This document shows, in pieces, positions 24,485 to 33,376 of a stretch of DNA of 64,000 nucleotides. Positions within the stretch are counted from its first letter, which is position 1. Every line of letters begins with the position of its first letter. The notes beneath the pieces were generated by a model, which saw only the letters and a list, made by a program, of their open reading frames with translations, was not told the DNA's origin and searched no databases. The position numbers and the translations under genes were made by a program. The DNA lies in assembly GCA_045611765.1 (NCBI GenBank), contig JAZKXT010000012.1, positions 136,436 through 200,435 on the forward strand. The letters are read 5' to 3'. Source of the DNA: UMGS1649 sp045611765. GTDB lineage: Bacteria; Bacillota; Clostridia; TANB77; CAG-465.

Positions 24485-25201
24485 ATGTCGAAAAGATTTA
24501 TTGTAGAAGATAGCAATGTTATGGTAGAAGATAAGTATATTACTGTTAGAGGTGAAGAAGTACATCATATAAATGTATTAAGATATAAAATAGGGGATAC
24601 CGTGTATATAAATCAGTATGAAGTAAATATAACTAGCCTTGAAAAAGATATCCTTAAGGGAGATATAACAGGGAAATTGCCATCAAAGGGTGAGCCTAGA
24701 GTGAATATAACATTAATTCAATCATATTTAAAATCAGATAAGATGGACTATGTTGTTCAAAAAGCAGTGGAACTTGGTGTTAAAGAAATAATTCCAGCAA
24801 TAACTAAAAATACAATAGTAAAAATGGATGAAAAGGATAAAGTAAAAAAGGTCGAAAGGCTTTGTAAAATAGCTAAAGAGGCACTTGAGCAATGTGGAAG
24901 AACAGATACTGTAAATATTCAACCTGTGCAAAATATAGCTAATTTAGACCTTTCTCATTATGATAAAATACTAGTATGCCATGAAACAAGTACAGTTAGC
25001 TTAAAGGAAAAAATAAATAGCATAAAAGGAAGTAAGAATATAGCTGTTTTAGTTGGTCCAGAAGGTGGATTAGATGATTCTGAAGTAAATAAAATATTAG
25101 AAAATGCAAATGCAACAGATATATCTTTAGGTGAGAGAATATTAAGAGCGGAAACGGCAAGTTTAGCAATACTTAGTATACTAGGTTACGAGTTAGATTA
25201 A
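24485..25201 (+). CDS. rsmE: 16S rRNA (uracil-1498-N3)-methyltransferase
   Basis: RsmE methylates U1498 in the 30S decoding region using SAM. It is a SPOUT-class enzyme with an N-terminal PUA-like domain (VRGEEVHHINVLRYKIGD) and a C-terminal knotted domain. The SAM-binding knot motifs are VLVGPEGGLDDSEV and SLGERILRAETASLAILSILGYELD. The length of 238 aa is normal. Start ATG 24485 follows GGAG at 9 nt. In many Firmicutes the gene ends the dnaJ-prmA-rsmE string; here it has its own promoter and terminator. Confidence 0.95.
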   Translation: MSKRFIVEDSNVMVEDKYITVRGEEVHHINVLRYKIGDTVYINQYEVNITSLEKDILKGDITGKLPSKGEPRVNITLIQSYLKSDKMDYVVQKAVELGVKEIIPAITKNTIVKMDEKDKVKKVERLCKIAKEALEQCGRTDTVNIQPVQNIANLDLSHYDKILVCHETSTVSLKEKINSIKGSKNIAVLVGPEGGLDDSEVNKILENANATDISLGERILRAETASLAILSILGYELD

Positions 25202-25220
25202 ATAATATATATAGTTTATG

Positions 25221-25249
25221 AAATACAGTTTAAACACTGTATTTTTCTT
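25221..25249 (+). terminator. Terminator after rsmE
   Basis: AAATACAGT (25221-25229) pairs with ACTGTATTT (25236-25244), loop TTAAAC, then TTCTTG. Confidence 0.75.
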
Positions 25250-25295
25250 GCTTTTTGTGGTACAATATAGCCAGATTATATAAATGGAGAAATAA

Positions 25296-26924
25296 ATGGA
25301 GAAAAGATATATAAACGAAGCTAGATATAAAAAGGGGAGCGCTAGGAAGAGAAGAAGTGAATCAACTGTAAAAAGCAATTTGGCTTCCAAAACCAATTCA
25401 GTGGTTAAAGTAAAAGAGAACGTTAGGCCTAACGCTAAGAAAGTAAAAAAACATAAAAAAGTAGTCAAGCAAAATAGCACGCTTAACATTGTTATATGTG
25501 TTACTTTGTTAATAATTATTGCTATAATTTCAAGAGCAATATTAAAAGATGAAAATGAACCGTTTATACCGTTTTTTTATACTTCTGAATCTAATGATGA
25601 GACTATTAATATAGGCGTTATTACAGGGGATAGTTTGCTAAATAGTAACACTAAAAATTGCGTTATAAATGAACTTAACAAGTATTCGAAGGATATGTTG
25701 CTAGAGATAAATGAAGATTACAGTATAACATATAAATGTATTTCAAATGTGATTAAAATTTCCAATAAAGAATATCTTCTTATAAGAGATGAAAAGAGTA
25801 GTGTTACAGCAAGTGATATAAAAACGGAGCTAGATAATTATAGAAACAATAAAAATTCAGTATATTACGATAAACTAAAAAGTATAGACAACATACAAAT
25901 AGTGGATGAAAATAAACTAAATATTACGTTGAAATCTGAGATGCCGTATTTTATATACAATTTAGATATATGTCTTACTACATCTAAAGATAAAACAAGC
26001 TATCTACAATCCAACTCATCAAGTGCTAGTTGTTTAGTATATATACGCCATGAAGATGCAAATATGGAATTGCCTGCAAAGATAATTGTAAATAGATATA
26101 AAGATATGTATGAAGCTGTTGAGGCGTATAAGGCAAACAAGATAAATATTTTTGTAACTGATGCGGCGAATGTAGAAAACATTTTAGGTAAATATGATTA
26201 TAATATAAAAGTATTTAGAAATGGAGAAACATTATTTTTGTTTGGTAATCCGGAATCTAAAATATATTCAAAACTAGAGGTGAGAAAAGCCATATCACAT
26301 AGTTTAGATAGAGGAAGTATGATAAATGATGTATTAAATTCGAAGGGTGATACTATTGATTTACCGTATATATATAATGTTACAAAGTATAAATATGATG
26401 TTTATGCGGCAGAAAACTTACTTTTAACAAATGGATATAAAAAATCTAATAAAGTATATTATAAGATGGAAGAGGGAAAAAAAATAACGTTAGAGTTGGA
26501 TTTGCTTGTTAATAAACAAGATGAAACCAAAGTAAAAGTTGCGGAAAAAATAAAAAATAATTTGGGCGCTATAGGAATAAAAATAAATATAGAAAAATTA
26601 ACAACAGAAAAAATAGAGAGTCGTATTAAAAAAGGGGATTATGATTTAATATTAGCAAGTGTAAATTTAAATAATACACCAGATATATCATTTGTAGAGA
26701 AAAATTTATTTATAACAGATGATGTGCGTAAGGCACTCGAAAATATAAATAACTCAAGTCTAGTGAGTATAAGCAATAGATTGGCAGAACTGCAAAATGT
26801 ATTATATAACGACGTATCGGCTATAGGTATATATAGTGATGTTTCGTATTTAGTGTATAGCAAGGATATTGTAGGGATAGACAAAATAACTTACATGAAT
26901 TTGTTTAATGGAATATTGAAATAG
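25296..26924 (+). CDS. Membrane-tethered family 5 solute-binding-like protein
   Basis: A 542-aa protein with a strongly basic cytoplasmic N-terminus (residues 1-60, many Lys/Arg), one membrane helix (about 62-81) and an extracellular domain. The outside domain reads like an oligopeptide-binding (SBP_bac_5/DppA) protein, with LEVRKAISHSLDR near residue 327, the YDVYAAENLLLTNGY block and GDYDLILASV. Typical family members are lipoproteins feeding an ABC importer. This one has no lipobox Cys and no permease or ATPase genes nearby, so it may sense or hold a peptide or wall fragment rather than import it. Start ATG 25296 follows GGAG at 6 nt. Confidence 0.7.
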   Translation: MEKRYINEARYKKGSARKRRSESTVKSNLASKTNSVVKVKENVRPNAKKVKKHKKVVKQNSTLNIVICVTLLIIIAIISRAILKDENEPFIPFFYTSESNDETINIGVITGDSLLNSNTKNCVINELNKYSKDMLLEINEDYSITYKCISNVIKISNKEYLLIRDEKSSVTASDIKTELDNYRNNKNSVYYDKLKSIDNIQIVDENKLNITLKSEMPYFIYNLDICLTTSKDKTSYLQSNSSSASCLVYIRHEDANMELPAKIIVNRYKDMYEAVEAYKANKINIFVTDAANVENILGKYDYNIKVFRNGETLFLFGNPESKIYSKLEVRKAISHSLDRGSMINDVLNSKGDTIDLPYIYNVTKYKYDVYAAENLLLTNGYKKSNKVYYKMEEGKKITLELDLLVNKQDETKVKVAEKIKNNLGAIGIKINIEKLTTEKIESRIKKGDYDLILASVNLNNTPDISFVEKNLFITDDVRKALENINNSSLVSISNRLAELQNVLYNDVSAIGIYSDVSYLVYSKDIVGIDKITYMNLFNGILK

Positions 26925-26993
26925 GCAGCTATTGATATAGTTGCCTATTCTAATATTATTTATTAATTTGAAATAAAATTTTGTCGTAAAATC

Positions 26994-27022
26994 TTGACAC
27001 AACATAATATATATGTTATCAT
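26994..27022 (+). promoter_or_regulatory. Promoter of tRNA-Arg
   Basis: TTGACA (26994-26999), 17 bp, TATCAT (27017-27022). The tRNA begins 18 bp downstream. Confidence 0.75.
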
Positions 27023-27039
27023 ATAAAAGTATTGAGCGT

Positions 27040-27116
<77 letters not shown>

Positions 27117-27124
27117 TATTAAGA

Positions 27125-27152
27125 CACATAGTTTTAACTATGTGCCTTTTTT
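27125..27152 (+). terminator. Terminator after tRNA-Arg
   Basis: CACATAGTT (27125-27133) pairs with AACTATGTG (27136-27144), then CCTTTTTTC. Confidence 0.85.
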
Positions 27153-27204
27153 CTGTATACTGGAGTAAATAAAAGAAACGCCAAGCATGACGTTTCTAAT
27201 GATA

Positions 27205-28134
27205 CTATTTATCTTTCATAACTTCTTTAGCAGCGCCTAGTGCACCAAATGCTGAACTTACATCGAATGGAACGAACACTTTGTTTGCAGGTCCTTCAGC
27301 TATTTTTTCCATTGATTCTAAAGCTTTAATCGTAACAAGTTCTTTTGTAGGTTTAGCTTTAGTAATAGCGCCATAAACCATTTCAATCTCTTGCGATTTA
27401 GCTTCAGCAATTTTCTTTATAGCTTCAGATGTACCTTCAGCTTCTAGTATTCTTGCTTCTCTTAAACCTTGCGCGCGTCTAATACTTGCTTCGCGTTCAG
27501 CTTCAGCTTCAAGTATTTGAGCTTGTTTTTTACCTTCAGCGTGAGTTATATCTGCTTGACGATTACCTTCAGCTTCAAGTATGATTGCTCTTTTATTTCT
27601 TTCAGCATTCATTTGTTTTTCCATTGCATCACGAATATCTTTTGGTGGATTAATATCTTTAATTTCCACTCTGTCTACTTTACAACCCCATTTGTCTGTT
27701 GCTTCATCAAGAACTTCACGAAGTTGTATGTTTATCATATCACGTGAACTAAATGTACTATCCAAATCCATTTTACCAACTATATCACGAATAGTTGTAA
27801 TTGCAAGGTATGCGATACCTTTTTGTAAGTTTTCTATTTCATAAACAGATTTTACTGGATCCATTATTTGAAAGAAAACAACTGTGTCTATTGTTATAGT
27901 AACGTTATCTTTTGTTATAACTCCTTGTGGTGGCACATCCATTGTTTGTTGCTTCATGTTAACTATTGCTCTTACTCTATCTATAAAAGGTAGAATGATG
28001 TTAAGTCCGGCATCAGCAACTTTGTGGAATTTACCAAATCTTTCTATAACATAAACTTCTGCTTGTCTTACGACTTTAATTGAGAATGCGGCTATTACAA
28101 ATATAATAACCAAAGGTATAAAGAATAATTCCAT
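27205..28134 (-). CDS. SPFH/band 7 (stomatin-like) membrane protein
   Basis: A 309-aa slipin/QmcA-type SPFH protein. An N-terminal membrane anchor (MELFFIPLVIIFVIAAFSI) is followed by the band 7 domain (QAEVYVIERFGKFHKVADAGLN, then VDRVEIKDINPPKDIRDAM) and a long coiled-coil rich in EAEG-type heptads (ILEAEGNRQADITHAEGKKQAQILEAEAERE). Such proteins oligomerise into membrane microdomain scaffolds and often work with an NfeD partner, whose gene lies 11 bp upstream here. Ribosome site AGGAGG precedes ATG 28134. The specific client protein or protease is unknown. Confidence 0.93.
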   Translation of the reverse strand: MELFFIPLVIIFVIAAFSIKVVRQAEVYVIERFGKFHKVADAGLNIILPFIDRVRAIVNMKQQTMDVPPQGVITKDNVTITIDTVVFFQIMDPVKSVYEIENLQKGIAYLAITTIRDIVGKMDLDSTFSSRDMINIQLREVLDEATDKWGCKVDRVEIKDINPPKDIRDAMEKQMNAERNKRAIILEAEGNRQADITHAEGKKQAQILEAEAEREASIRRAQGLREARILEAEGTSEAIKKIAEAKSQEIEMVYGAITKAKPTKELVTIKALESMEKIAEGPANKVFVPFDVSSAFGALGAAKEVMKDK

Positions 28135-28145
28135 ATATTTCCCTC

Positions 28146-28580
28146 CTATTCTGAAATTTCTTTAACAACAAGTTTTACTCCGGATATTGCAACAACAGTT
28201 ATTTTACTGTCTCTTGCAATAATTGTGTCATCTTCACATATAGCTGACCAAATTTCGCCAGCAACTTTTACTTGACCCAAATGACTATCTCCACAAATTT
28301 CTTTTAGCACAATACCACTTTTGCCTATTAAAGCGTTGGAGTTCATGGCGACATCACGAGTCTTGAAAAGTTTTGCTACAATAGGGCGGATAAACAGTAT
28401 CATAAGAGCAGTAGTAACTGCGAATATAACACATTGTACTGTTGTGCTTGCTCCTAAAATGGCAGCTATAAATGCGAAAAATGCACCAACACCAGGGAAA
28501 AACATTAAAAAACTTACGGTGAATATCTCGGTAATGAGGCATAATCCACACAAAATCAACCACATAGTAGATAATGACAT
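28146..28580 (-). CDS. NfeD-family membrane protein
   Basis: A 144-aa short NfeD protein. Two or three membrane helices in the N-terminal half (MWLILCGLCLITEIF, MFFPGVGAFFAFIAAILG, CVIFAVTTALMILFIRPIV) are followed by a C-terminal OB-fold domain (ALIGKSGIVLKEICGDSHLGQVKVAGEIWSA). The W-L-I-x-x-x-x-x-x-x-E-I start is the family signature. Short NfeD proteins pair with SPFH proteins and probably regulate their assembly. The gene comes first in the two-gene minus-strand operon, with AAGGAGG before ATG 28580. Confidence 0.9.
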   Translation of the reverse strand: MSLSTMWLILCGLCLITEIFTVSFLMFFPGVGAFFAFIAAILGASTTVQCVIFAVTTALMILFIRPIVAKLFKTRDVAMNSNALIGKSGIVLKEICGDSHLGQVKVAGEIWSAICEDDTIIARDSKITVVAISGVKLVVKEISE

Positions 28581-28652
28581 ATTATGTTCCTCCTTATTAT
28601 ATAAAAATTATACAATAGAATAGTAAAAAAGCAAAGACTTTTAGCAAAAATA

Positions 28653-28681
28653 TTGTATATTTTTAAATTTAAATGTATAAT
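28653..28681 (+). promoter_or_regulatory. Sigma-A promoter of the GH18-pilin operon
   Basis: TTGTAT (28653-28658), 17 bp, TATAAT (28676-28681). Initiation would fall about at ATG 28688, implying a leaderless or near-leaderless message. Confidence 0.65.
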
Positions 28682-28687
28682 TTGGAT

Positions 28688-30256
28688 ATGAAAAAGGTAA
28701 TAAAAAGCAAAGTAATAGATGTATTAAGAAAATATAAATATTATATATTTCTTACGTTAATAATATTTATATTATTTTCTGTGTCTAAATATTCTAGTGT
28801 AGGCAAAGAATATGAGTTGTATATAAATGATATTAAAGTTACTGCAAATAATGATATATATACATATAACGAAGAAGTATATCTACATATAGATGATTTA
28901 ACACATATTTTTAGTGATAATATATATTATGAAAAACTATCTGGCAAATTAATTATAACAACATATGATAAGGTGCATAAATATGCGGTATATGGTAGTG
29001 AATATATAATAGAAAATAATAATGCTAAGTATTGCAATATTCAACATTTTATGACAGAATTAGAATATAACGTAATAGAGAATAAAAACAAGATATATAT
29101 TGTTTCTGGCCAAAATGTAGAGGGAACTGTATTAAAGAATAGAACAGAAATTTACGATAAAACAAACAATAATGTTATTTGTCATTTGGAAAAAGACAGT
29201 ATTGTTAATGTGTATAATTCAGAAAACAATTTAAATAAAGACAAAATGTTAACAGTTGAAGCAATAGTTGATGGCACAAAGTATTATGGATATGTTTTGA
29301 GTAAAAACATTGAGTATCAAAAGCCTCAACAAAAAGCTGAGAAGAACAATAATAAAGTTATAATAGTTAAAGCAGAAGAAAAATTGGCGACAAACGATTT
29401 ATCTAATGTAGACATGGTTGCCATTAGTTTGTATAGACTTTCGGGTGAGAGAAATTTAGTTAAGCTAGATAACACGTATAATATACCTAAAAATAAAAAA
29501 GTGTTAGTTACAATAAATAATGGTCAAAAGTCTAGTAATTACGACAAAAATATTATTTCTAGAATGCTTGGCAGCGAAGCCAACAGAAATGAGATTGTTG
29601 TTCAAATAATGGAGTTGGTAAAGCTATATGAGGGAATAAACCTAGATTTTAGCAATTTCAAAGTTACAGATAAAGAAAATTACACTCAGTTCATAAAAGA
29701 ACTTGCAGCGTCTTTACATGCAATAAATAAAATATTGGTAGTTAACGTGCCAAGTATTCAGTATATTGATTGCGAGCAGGTAGCTAAAGTAGTGGATTAT
29801 CTTGTTATACAACCATATAATGAGAGGACTCAGGCTTCAAAAATAAGCGGACCAATATCTTCAATAAAATATGTTGAAGATTGGATACAAAATATTATAA
29901 ATGAAAAAGTAGATTCTAACAAAATTATTTTAGAGGTGCCAGCTTATACAATATTATGGACTGAAAGAAACGGTACCGTAATTAATGCGGAGCAATATAC
30001 AATGAAGACTATGCTGGAATATTTAAAAGCAAATAATATTCAAATGAGCAGGGATAACTCATCAAAGCAAAACCATATGATTTACACAAAGGGAATAACA
30101 ACATATAAAATGTGGTTAGAGGACGAGTATAGTATTATAGAGAAAACCAAACTAGCAAGTAAATACAATTTAGTAGGCATTTCTTTATATAAAAGCGGTA
30201 TGGAACAAGATTTTATATATGGTAAAATAGAGTTGGAGTTAAATAAAACAAAGTAG
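28688..30256 (+). CDS. GH18-fold protein with degenerate catalytic site, membrane-anchored
   Basis: A 522-aa protein: one N-terminal membrane helix (about 18-34), a region like the copper amine oxidase N-terminal domain (about 40-140), an SH3-like segment (about 145-205) and a C-terminal glycoside hydrolase 18 barrel (about 224-520) as in YaaH/SleL/YdhD spore proteins. The catalytic motif, normally D-x-x-x-x-D-x-E, reads EGINLDFSNF (315-324): Asp320 is kept but the acid/base Glu is Ser322. It therefore probably binds wall glycan without cutting it. It heads an operon with two prepilin-like genes. No ribosome site precedes ATG 28688 or the in-frame ATG at 28673. Confidence 0.75.
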   Translation: MKKVIKSKVIDVLRKYKYYIFLTLIIFILFSVSKYSSVGKEYELYINDIKVTANNDIYTYNEEVYLHIDDLTHIFSDNIYYEKLSGKLIITTYDKVHKYAVYGSEYIIENNNAKYCNIQHFMTELEYNVIENKNKIYIVSGQNVEGTVLKNRTEIYDKTNNNVICHLEKDSIVNVYNSENNLNKDKMLTVEAIVDGTKYYGYVLSKNIEYQKPQQKAEKNNNKVIIVKAEEKLATNDLSNVDMVAISLYRLSGERNLVKLDNTYNIPKNKKVLVTINNGQKSSNYDKNIISRMLGSEANRNEIVVQIMELVKLYEGINLDFSNFKVTDKENYTQFIKELAASLHAINKILVVNVPSIQYIDCEQVAKVVDYLVIQPYNERTQASKISGPISSIKYVEDWIQNIINEKVDSNKIILEVPAYTILWTERNGTVINAEQYTMKTMLEYLKANNIQMSRDNSSKQNHMIYTKGITTYKMWLEDEYSIIEKTKLASKYNLVGISLYKSGMEQDFIYGKIELELNKTK

Positions 30257-30265
30257 GAGGTAAAT

Positions 30266-30718
30266 GTGAAAAAAGGAATATCTTTAGTAGAAATAGTAAT
30301 CACGGTAGTACTATTAACCATTTTAGCTGGAGTTATTATATTTAGTTCTACAGATACAATTGAGGGAGTAGATAAATCTAAACTTAAGATGGATATAGCT
30401 CAGATAGAAGCTTTAATGAATACGTATAATATCCGAAAAAACGGCAACATTCAATTTGAGACTGTAAAATTTGTAACCTCAAACCTTTCTGCGGAAGAAC
30501 TAAATCAATTTGATGGTGAGACAATTACAGCAAACAGCATAACACTATATGTTGTAGATTTAGCTGAAATTGATGTTGATGAAGTTAGTTATGGCAATTT
30601 AAAACTCGGACAAGATGACAGATATTTATATTCTCAGACAACTGGGAAGGTATATTATGAAAAAGGATTAGAGATAGATAATATTAGATATTACTATGTA
30701 ACAAATGGAGATAGATAG
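30266..30718 (+). CDS. Prepilin-like protein
   Basis: A 150-aa protein beginning KKG then ISLVEIVITVVLLTILAGVII. This is a class III prepilin N-terminus, with the leader-peptidase Gly, the +5 Glu and a hydrophobic helix of about 20 residues. The rest is a small soluble domain with YGNLKLGQDDRYLYSQTTGKVYYEKGLEID. That block recurs in the next gene (LETETDVYALSETTGKVYYVRGIEAD), so the two are partial paralogues. GTG 30266 follows AGGAGG. It probably is a minor pilin or pseudopilin. No prepilin peptidase or assembly ATPase is in the window. Confidence 0.75.
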   Translation: MKKGISLVEIVITVVLLTILAGVIIFSSTDTIEGVDKSKLKMDIAQIEALMNTYNIRKNGNIQFETVKFVTSNLSAEELNQFDGETITANSITLYVVDLAEIDVDEVSYGNLKLGQDDRYLYSQTTGKVYYEKGLEIDNIRYYYVTNGDR

Positions 30719-30720
30719 TT

Positions 30721-32817
30721 ATGATGAAAAAACAAGGTATAACGATTACTATGTTGGTTGTAACGATTATATTAATGATAATTATAGCAGGAACAATAAG
30801 TTTTTCTATGTATTCAACAATAGAGTATTCAAGAATGTCAGCATGGGCAAATGAAATAATGTATATACAAGATGTGGTAGATGAAAATCTAAATTCTACT
30901 TCGGCAACAGAGTTCACATCTGGAGTTATTAGCATGAGTGTAGATCGTATAAACGCTGCGCAAAATCAATTTGAAGGTGAAAATATAAATGAATCCAATA
31001 CACTTGAACTTAGAATTTTGGAATTAGGAAAACTAAAAATAACAACTACTAATTATGGTAATTTAGAAACTGAAACAGACGTGTATGCATTGTCTGAAAC
31101 AACAGGAAAAGTATATTATGTAAGAGGAATTGAAGCGGATGAGGAGATATATTATACATTAACTGAAAGTCTAAGAAATAGGTATGAATTAACTCCAACA
31201 CAAAACGAGTTGGCTTCAGTAGTATTTGTTCCAAATACAATAAGCTATACAAACAATCCTGTACAAGTAACAGTAAAATTACCAAATACGTATACAAACA
31301 TTACAATTATTACATCTAATAATGAGATAGTTATTGGCGCGCAACAAGTACAAGAAAGCACGTATGAGTATTTAGTAAATGGTAATGGGATAGCGGGAAA
31401 TTACATTATTACAGTATCATATAACAATGGAACAGAGCAACTAACGTCTACATACCAAGTAAAATCCTATGATGTTGAGAAACCAGTAATAGATGAAATA
31501 AAATACGAAAATATAGTCTACAAAGAAACAGATACACAAAAGGTAGAATATTTGACAAATATTACTGCAACAGATAATTCTGGTATAAAAGTAATAAAAT
31601 ATGCATTGGGTGAAATAGCAGAAGAAAATGCCAAAGAATATTTTAGTCAAAATGGAACAACTGTATCAAATGATAGAATAAACTTAAATAGAGAGGCAAC
31701 TGTGTATACAGTATATGTCGAAGATAAAGCAGGCAACTTTGCAATAACCACTTTCGATAAAAAGTATTTAGTTCCAGAAAGTTGGAAAGCAAGTATATGG
31801 TATATTCAAGATAGAGTGCCAATACCAAAAGGTTTTGTAGCATCCGAAGCTACAGGCGAAAACACAAAAAATGGTGGCCTTGTAATATACGAAGGAACAA
31901 CACCAGTAACTGACGCAAATGTAGAAGAGGCCAAAAGAGAAAGAAATCAATATGTATGGGTGCCAGTTTCTAACTCGACATTTGAAACTCAATTTGTAAG
32001 AAGATTCCACACAGATATTTCTAACGAATTAGGTACTAATCTTTGGGAGATAGTACTAGATAAAAATACAAATATGCCGCTTGATGAGCAAGATGAACAA
32101 TATGTATCTGCAACAACGTTAAAGGAAGCAAAAGCTATGTATTCTAGTGTGAAAAAATATGGTGGGTTTTATGTAGCACGTTATGAAGCGGGAATAGATA
32201 AAGCAAGAACTAGAAGTGACGTTAATTTGGAAGAAAAAATATATTCTATGATGGGGAAAATTCCGTACACTTATGTTATATGGGGTGAATCCATGGACAA
32301 TGAAAAAGGCGGATCAGTAGAAGCTTCAAGAAACATATATCCTGCAGATAGTACAAATTATAGAGTAGTATCTACTTTAATATACGGTGTACAATGGGAT
32401 ACAACTTTGCAGTGGATGCTAGATACTAAAGCCTTACCAAGTATAGATGAAAGCATAAATTATGGTAATTATAAAGCAAGTGTAATAAAAAGCGGAGACT
32501 TAAATGAAGGGGCAAGATATGCTCTGTATAGTGATGAAGGAATACAAGAATACAAAGATGCTACTGGACTAACTAAAGAATCATCTACAATGTGGAGTTT
32601 AAGCACGGGAGCTTTAAAATATGCCAAGATAAATAATATCTATGATATGGCTGGAAATATATACGAAAGAACAATGGAAGGCGCTTATACAAATGCACAT
32701 TGTTTTCGTGGTGCCTCTTGGTATGGTACATATCCAATATCAGCTAGAGCGCAGTGGGCTACTATAGATATTATCGGTCCGGATTATGGCTTCCGTGTGG
32801 CATTATACATAAAATGA
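30721..32817 (+). CDS. Prepilin-like N-terminus fused to FGE/SUMF1-type C-terminal domain
   Basis: A 698-aa protein. The N-terminus is MKKQG then ITITMLVVTIILMIIIAGTI, a prepilin-like signal-anchor without the +5 Glu. Next come a segment shared with the previous pilin (about 30-150), one or two Ig-like beta domains (about 165-355), and from about residue 365 a domain with PIPKGFVAS, ERNQYVWVPV, GGFYVARYEAG and the ending DMAGNIYERT...HCFRGASWYG...GFRVALYIK. That ending is the formylglycine-generating-enzyme/C-type-lectin-like fold signature (DMAGNVWEW, RGGSW, GFR). Catalytic Cys residues are not obvious, so a binding role is likelier. The start lies 2 nt after the upstream stop. A paralogue begins at 62990. 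Confidence 0.75.
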   Translation: MMKKQGITITMLVVTIILMIIIAGTISFSMYSTIEYSRMSAWANEIMYIQDVVDENLNSTSATEFTSGVISMSVDRINAAQNQFEGENINESNTLELRILELGKLKITTTNYGNLETETDVYALSETTGKVYYVRGIEADEEIYYTLTESLRNRYELTPTQNELASVVFVPNTISYTNNPVQVTVKLPNTYTNITIITSNNEIVIGAQQVQESTYEYLVNGNGIAGNYIITVSYNNGTEQLTSTYQVKSYDVEKPVIDEIKYENIVYKETDTQKVEYLTNITATDNSGIKVIKYALGEIAEENAKEYFSQNGTTVSNDRINLNREATVYTVYVEDKAGNFAITTFDKKYLVPESWKASIWYIQDRVPIPKGFVASEATGENTKNGGLVIYEGTTPVTDANVEEAKRERNQYVWVPVSNSTFETQFVRRFHTDISNELGTNLWEIVLDKNTNMPLDEQDEQYVSATTLKEAKAMYSSVKKYGGFYVARYEAGIDKARTRSDVNLEEKIYSMMGKIPYTYVIWGESMDNEKGGSVEASRNIYPADSTNYRVVSTLIYGVQWDTTLQWMLDTKALPSIDESINYGNYKASVIKSGDLNEGARYALYSDEGIQEYKDATGLTKESSTMWSLSTGALKYAKINNIYDMAGNIYERTMEGAYTNAHCFRGASWYGTYPISARAQWATIDIIGPDYGFRVALYIK
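31816..31967 (+). repeat. Dispersed paralogous repeat, copy A
   Basis: 152 bp encoding PIPKGFVASEATGENT...ERNQYVWVPV. It aligns without gaps to 63326-63477, with most bases identical. Differences are mainly at third codon positions, so the coding sequence is under selection. Confidence 0.8.
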
Positions 32818-32936
32818 AACAAAAGATATTAACCACTTGACATGCGTGGTATAATATAACTGTACCTTATTCTAGGATATAATTTCCTCAGATTATTTCT
32901 TGGATTAAGGCGAATTTAAATAAGGAGGAAAAAGTC

Positions 32937-33197
32937 ATGACTAAGGAAAGAAAGCAAGAAATTCTTAAAACTTTTGCTAAAGCTGAAGGCGACACTGGTT
33001 CAACAGAAGTACAAGTAGCATTACTTACTGAAAGAATCAATGAGTTAACAGAACATTTAAAAACTCATAAAAAAGATGAACATTCAAGACGTGGCCTTTT
33101 AATTATGGTTGGTAAAAGAAAAAGATTATTATCTTACCTTGAAAAAGTAGATATCGAAAGATATAGAGATATCAAAGCTAAATTAGGAATAAGATAG
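32937..33197 (+). CDS. rpsO: 30S ribosomal protein S15
   Basis: S15 is a primary 16S rRNA binder of the 30S platform. The 86-aa protein is typical: KQEILKTFAKAEGDTGSTEVQVALLT, RINELTEHLKTHKKDEHSRRGLL and KRKRLLSYLEK. AAGGAGG precedes ATG 32937. The 119-bp leader (32818-32936) contains an ACCAC/GTGGT inverted repeat and a TATAAT at 32850. rpsO leaders are often autoregulated by S15, but I cannot identify a specific binding site here. It is separated from truB, its usual neighbour, which lies 26 kb away. A terminator follows. Confidence 0.98.
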   Translation: MTKERKQEILKTFAKAEGDTGSTEVQVALLTERINELTEHLKTHKKDEHSRRGLLIMVGKRKRLLSYLEKVDIERYRDIKAKLGIR

Positions 33198-33203
33198 TCA
33201 AAT

Positions 33204-33247
33204 ACACCATTTAACTTTATTTAATAAAGTTAAGTGGTGTTATTTTT
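33204..33247 (+). terminator. Terminator after rpsO
   Basis: A 16-bp stem, ACACCATTTAACTTTA (33204-33219) / TAAAGTTAAGTGGTGT (33225-33240), one wobble, followed by TATTTTTTAT. Confidence 0.9.
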
Positions 33248-33376
33248 TATAGTATTTTGTATTTTTTTATTTGTTTTTCAATTTTACTATTTAATTATTT
33301 TGTTAATTGTGATAGGATATACAAAAATATCATAGGAATATTAGTTGTAGTTATAATAGTATAGAGAGGGATTTAA

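Noticed and set aside
30721..32817. Diversity-generating retroelement target
   Set aside because: The fold would suit one, but no reverse transcriptase, template repeat or accessory gene is visible in the window; kept only as a question under the prepilin finding.
32837..32855. TTGACA followed by TATAAT as the rpsO promoter
   Set aside because: The boxes are only 7 bp apart. The TATAAT may act as an extended -10, but the pair is not a promoter.
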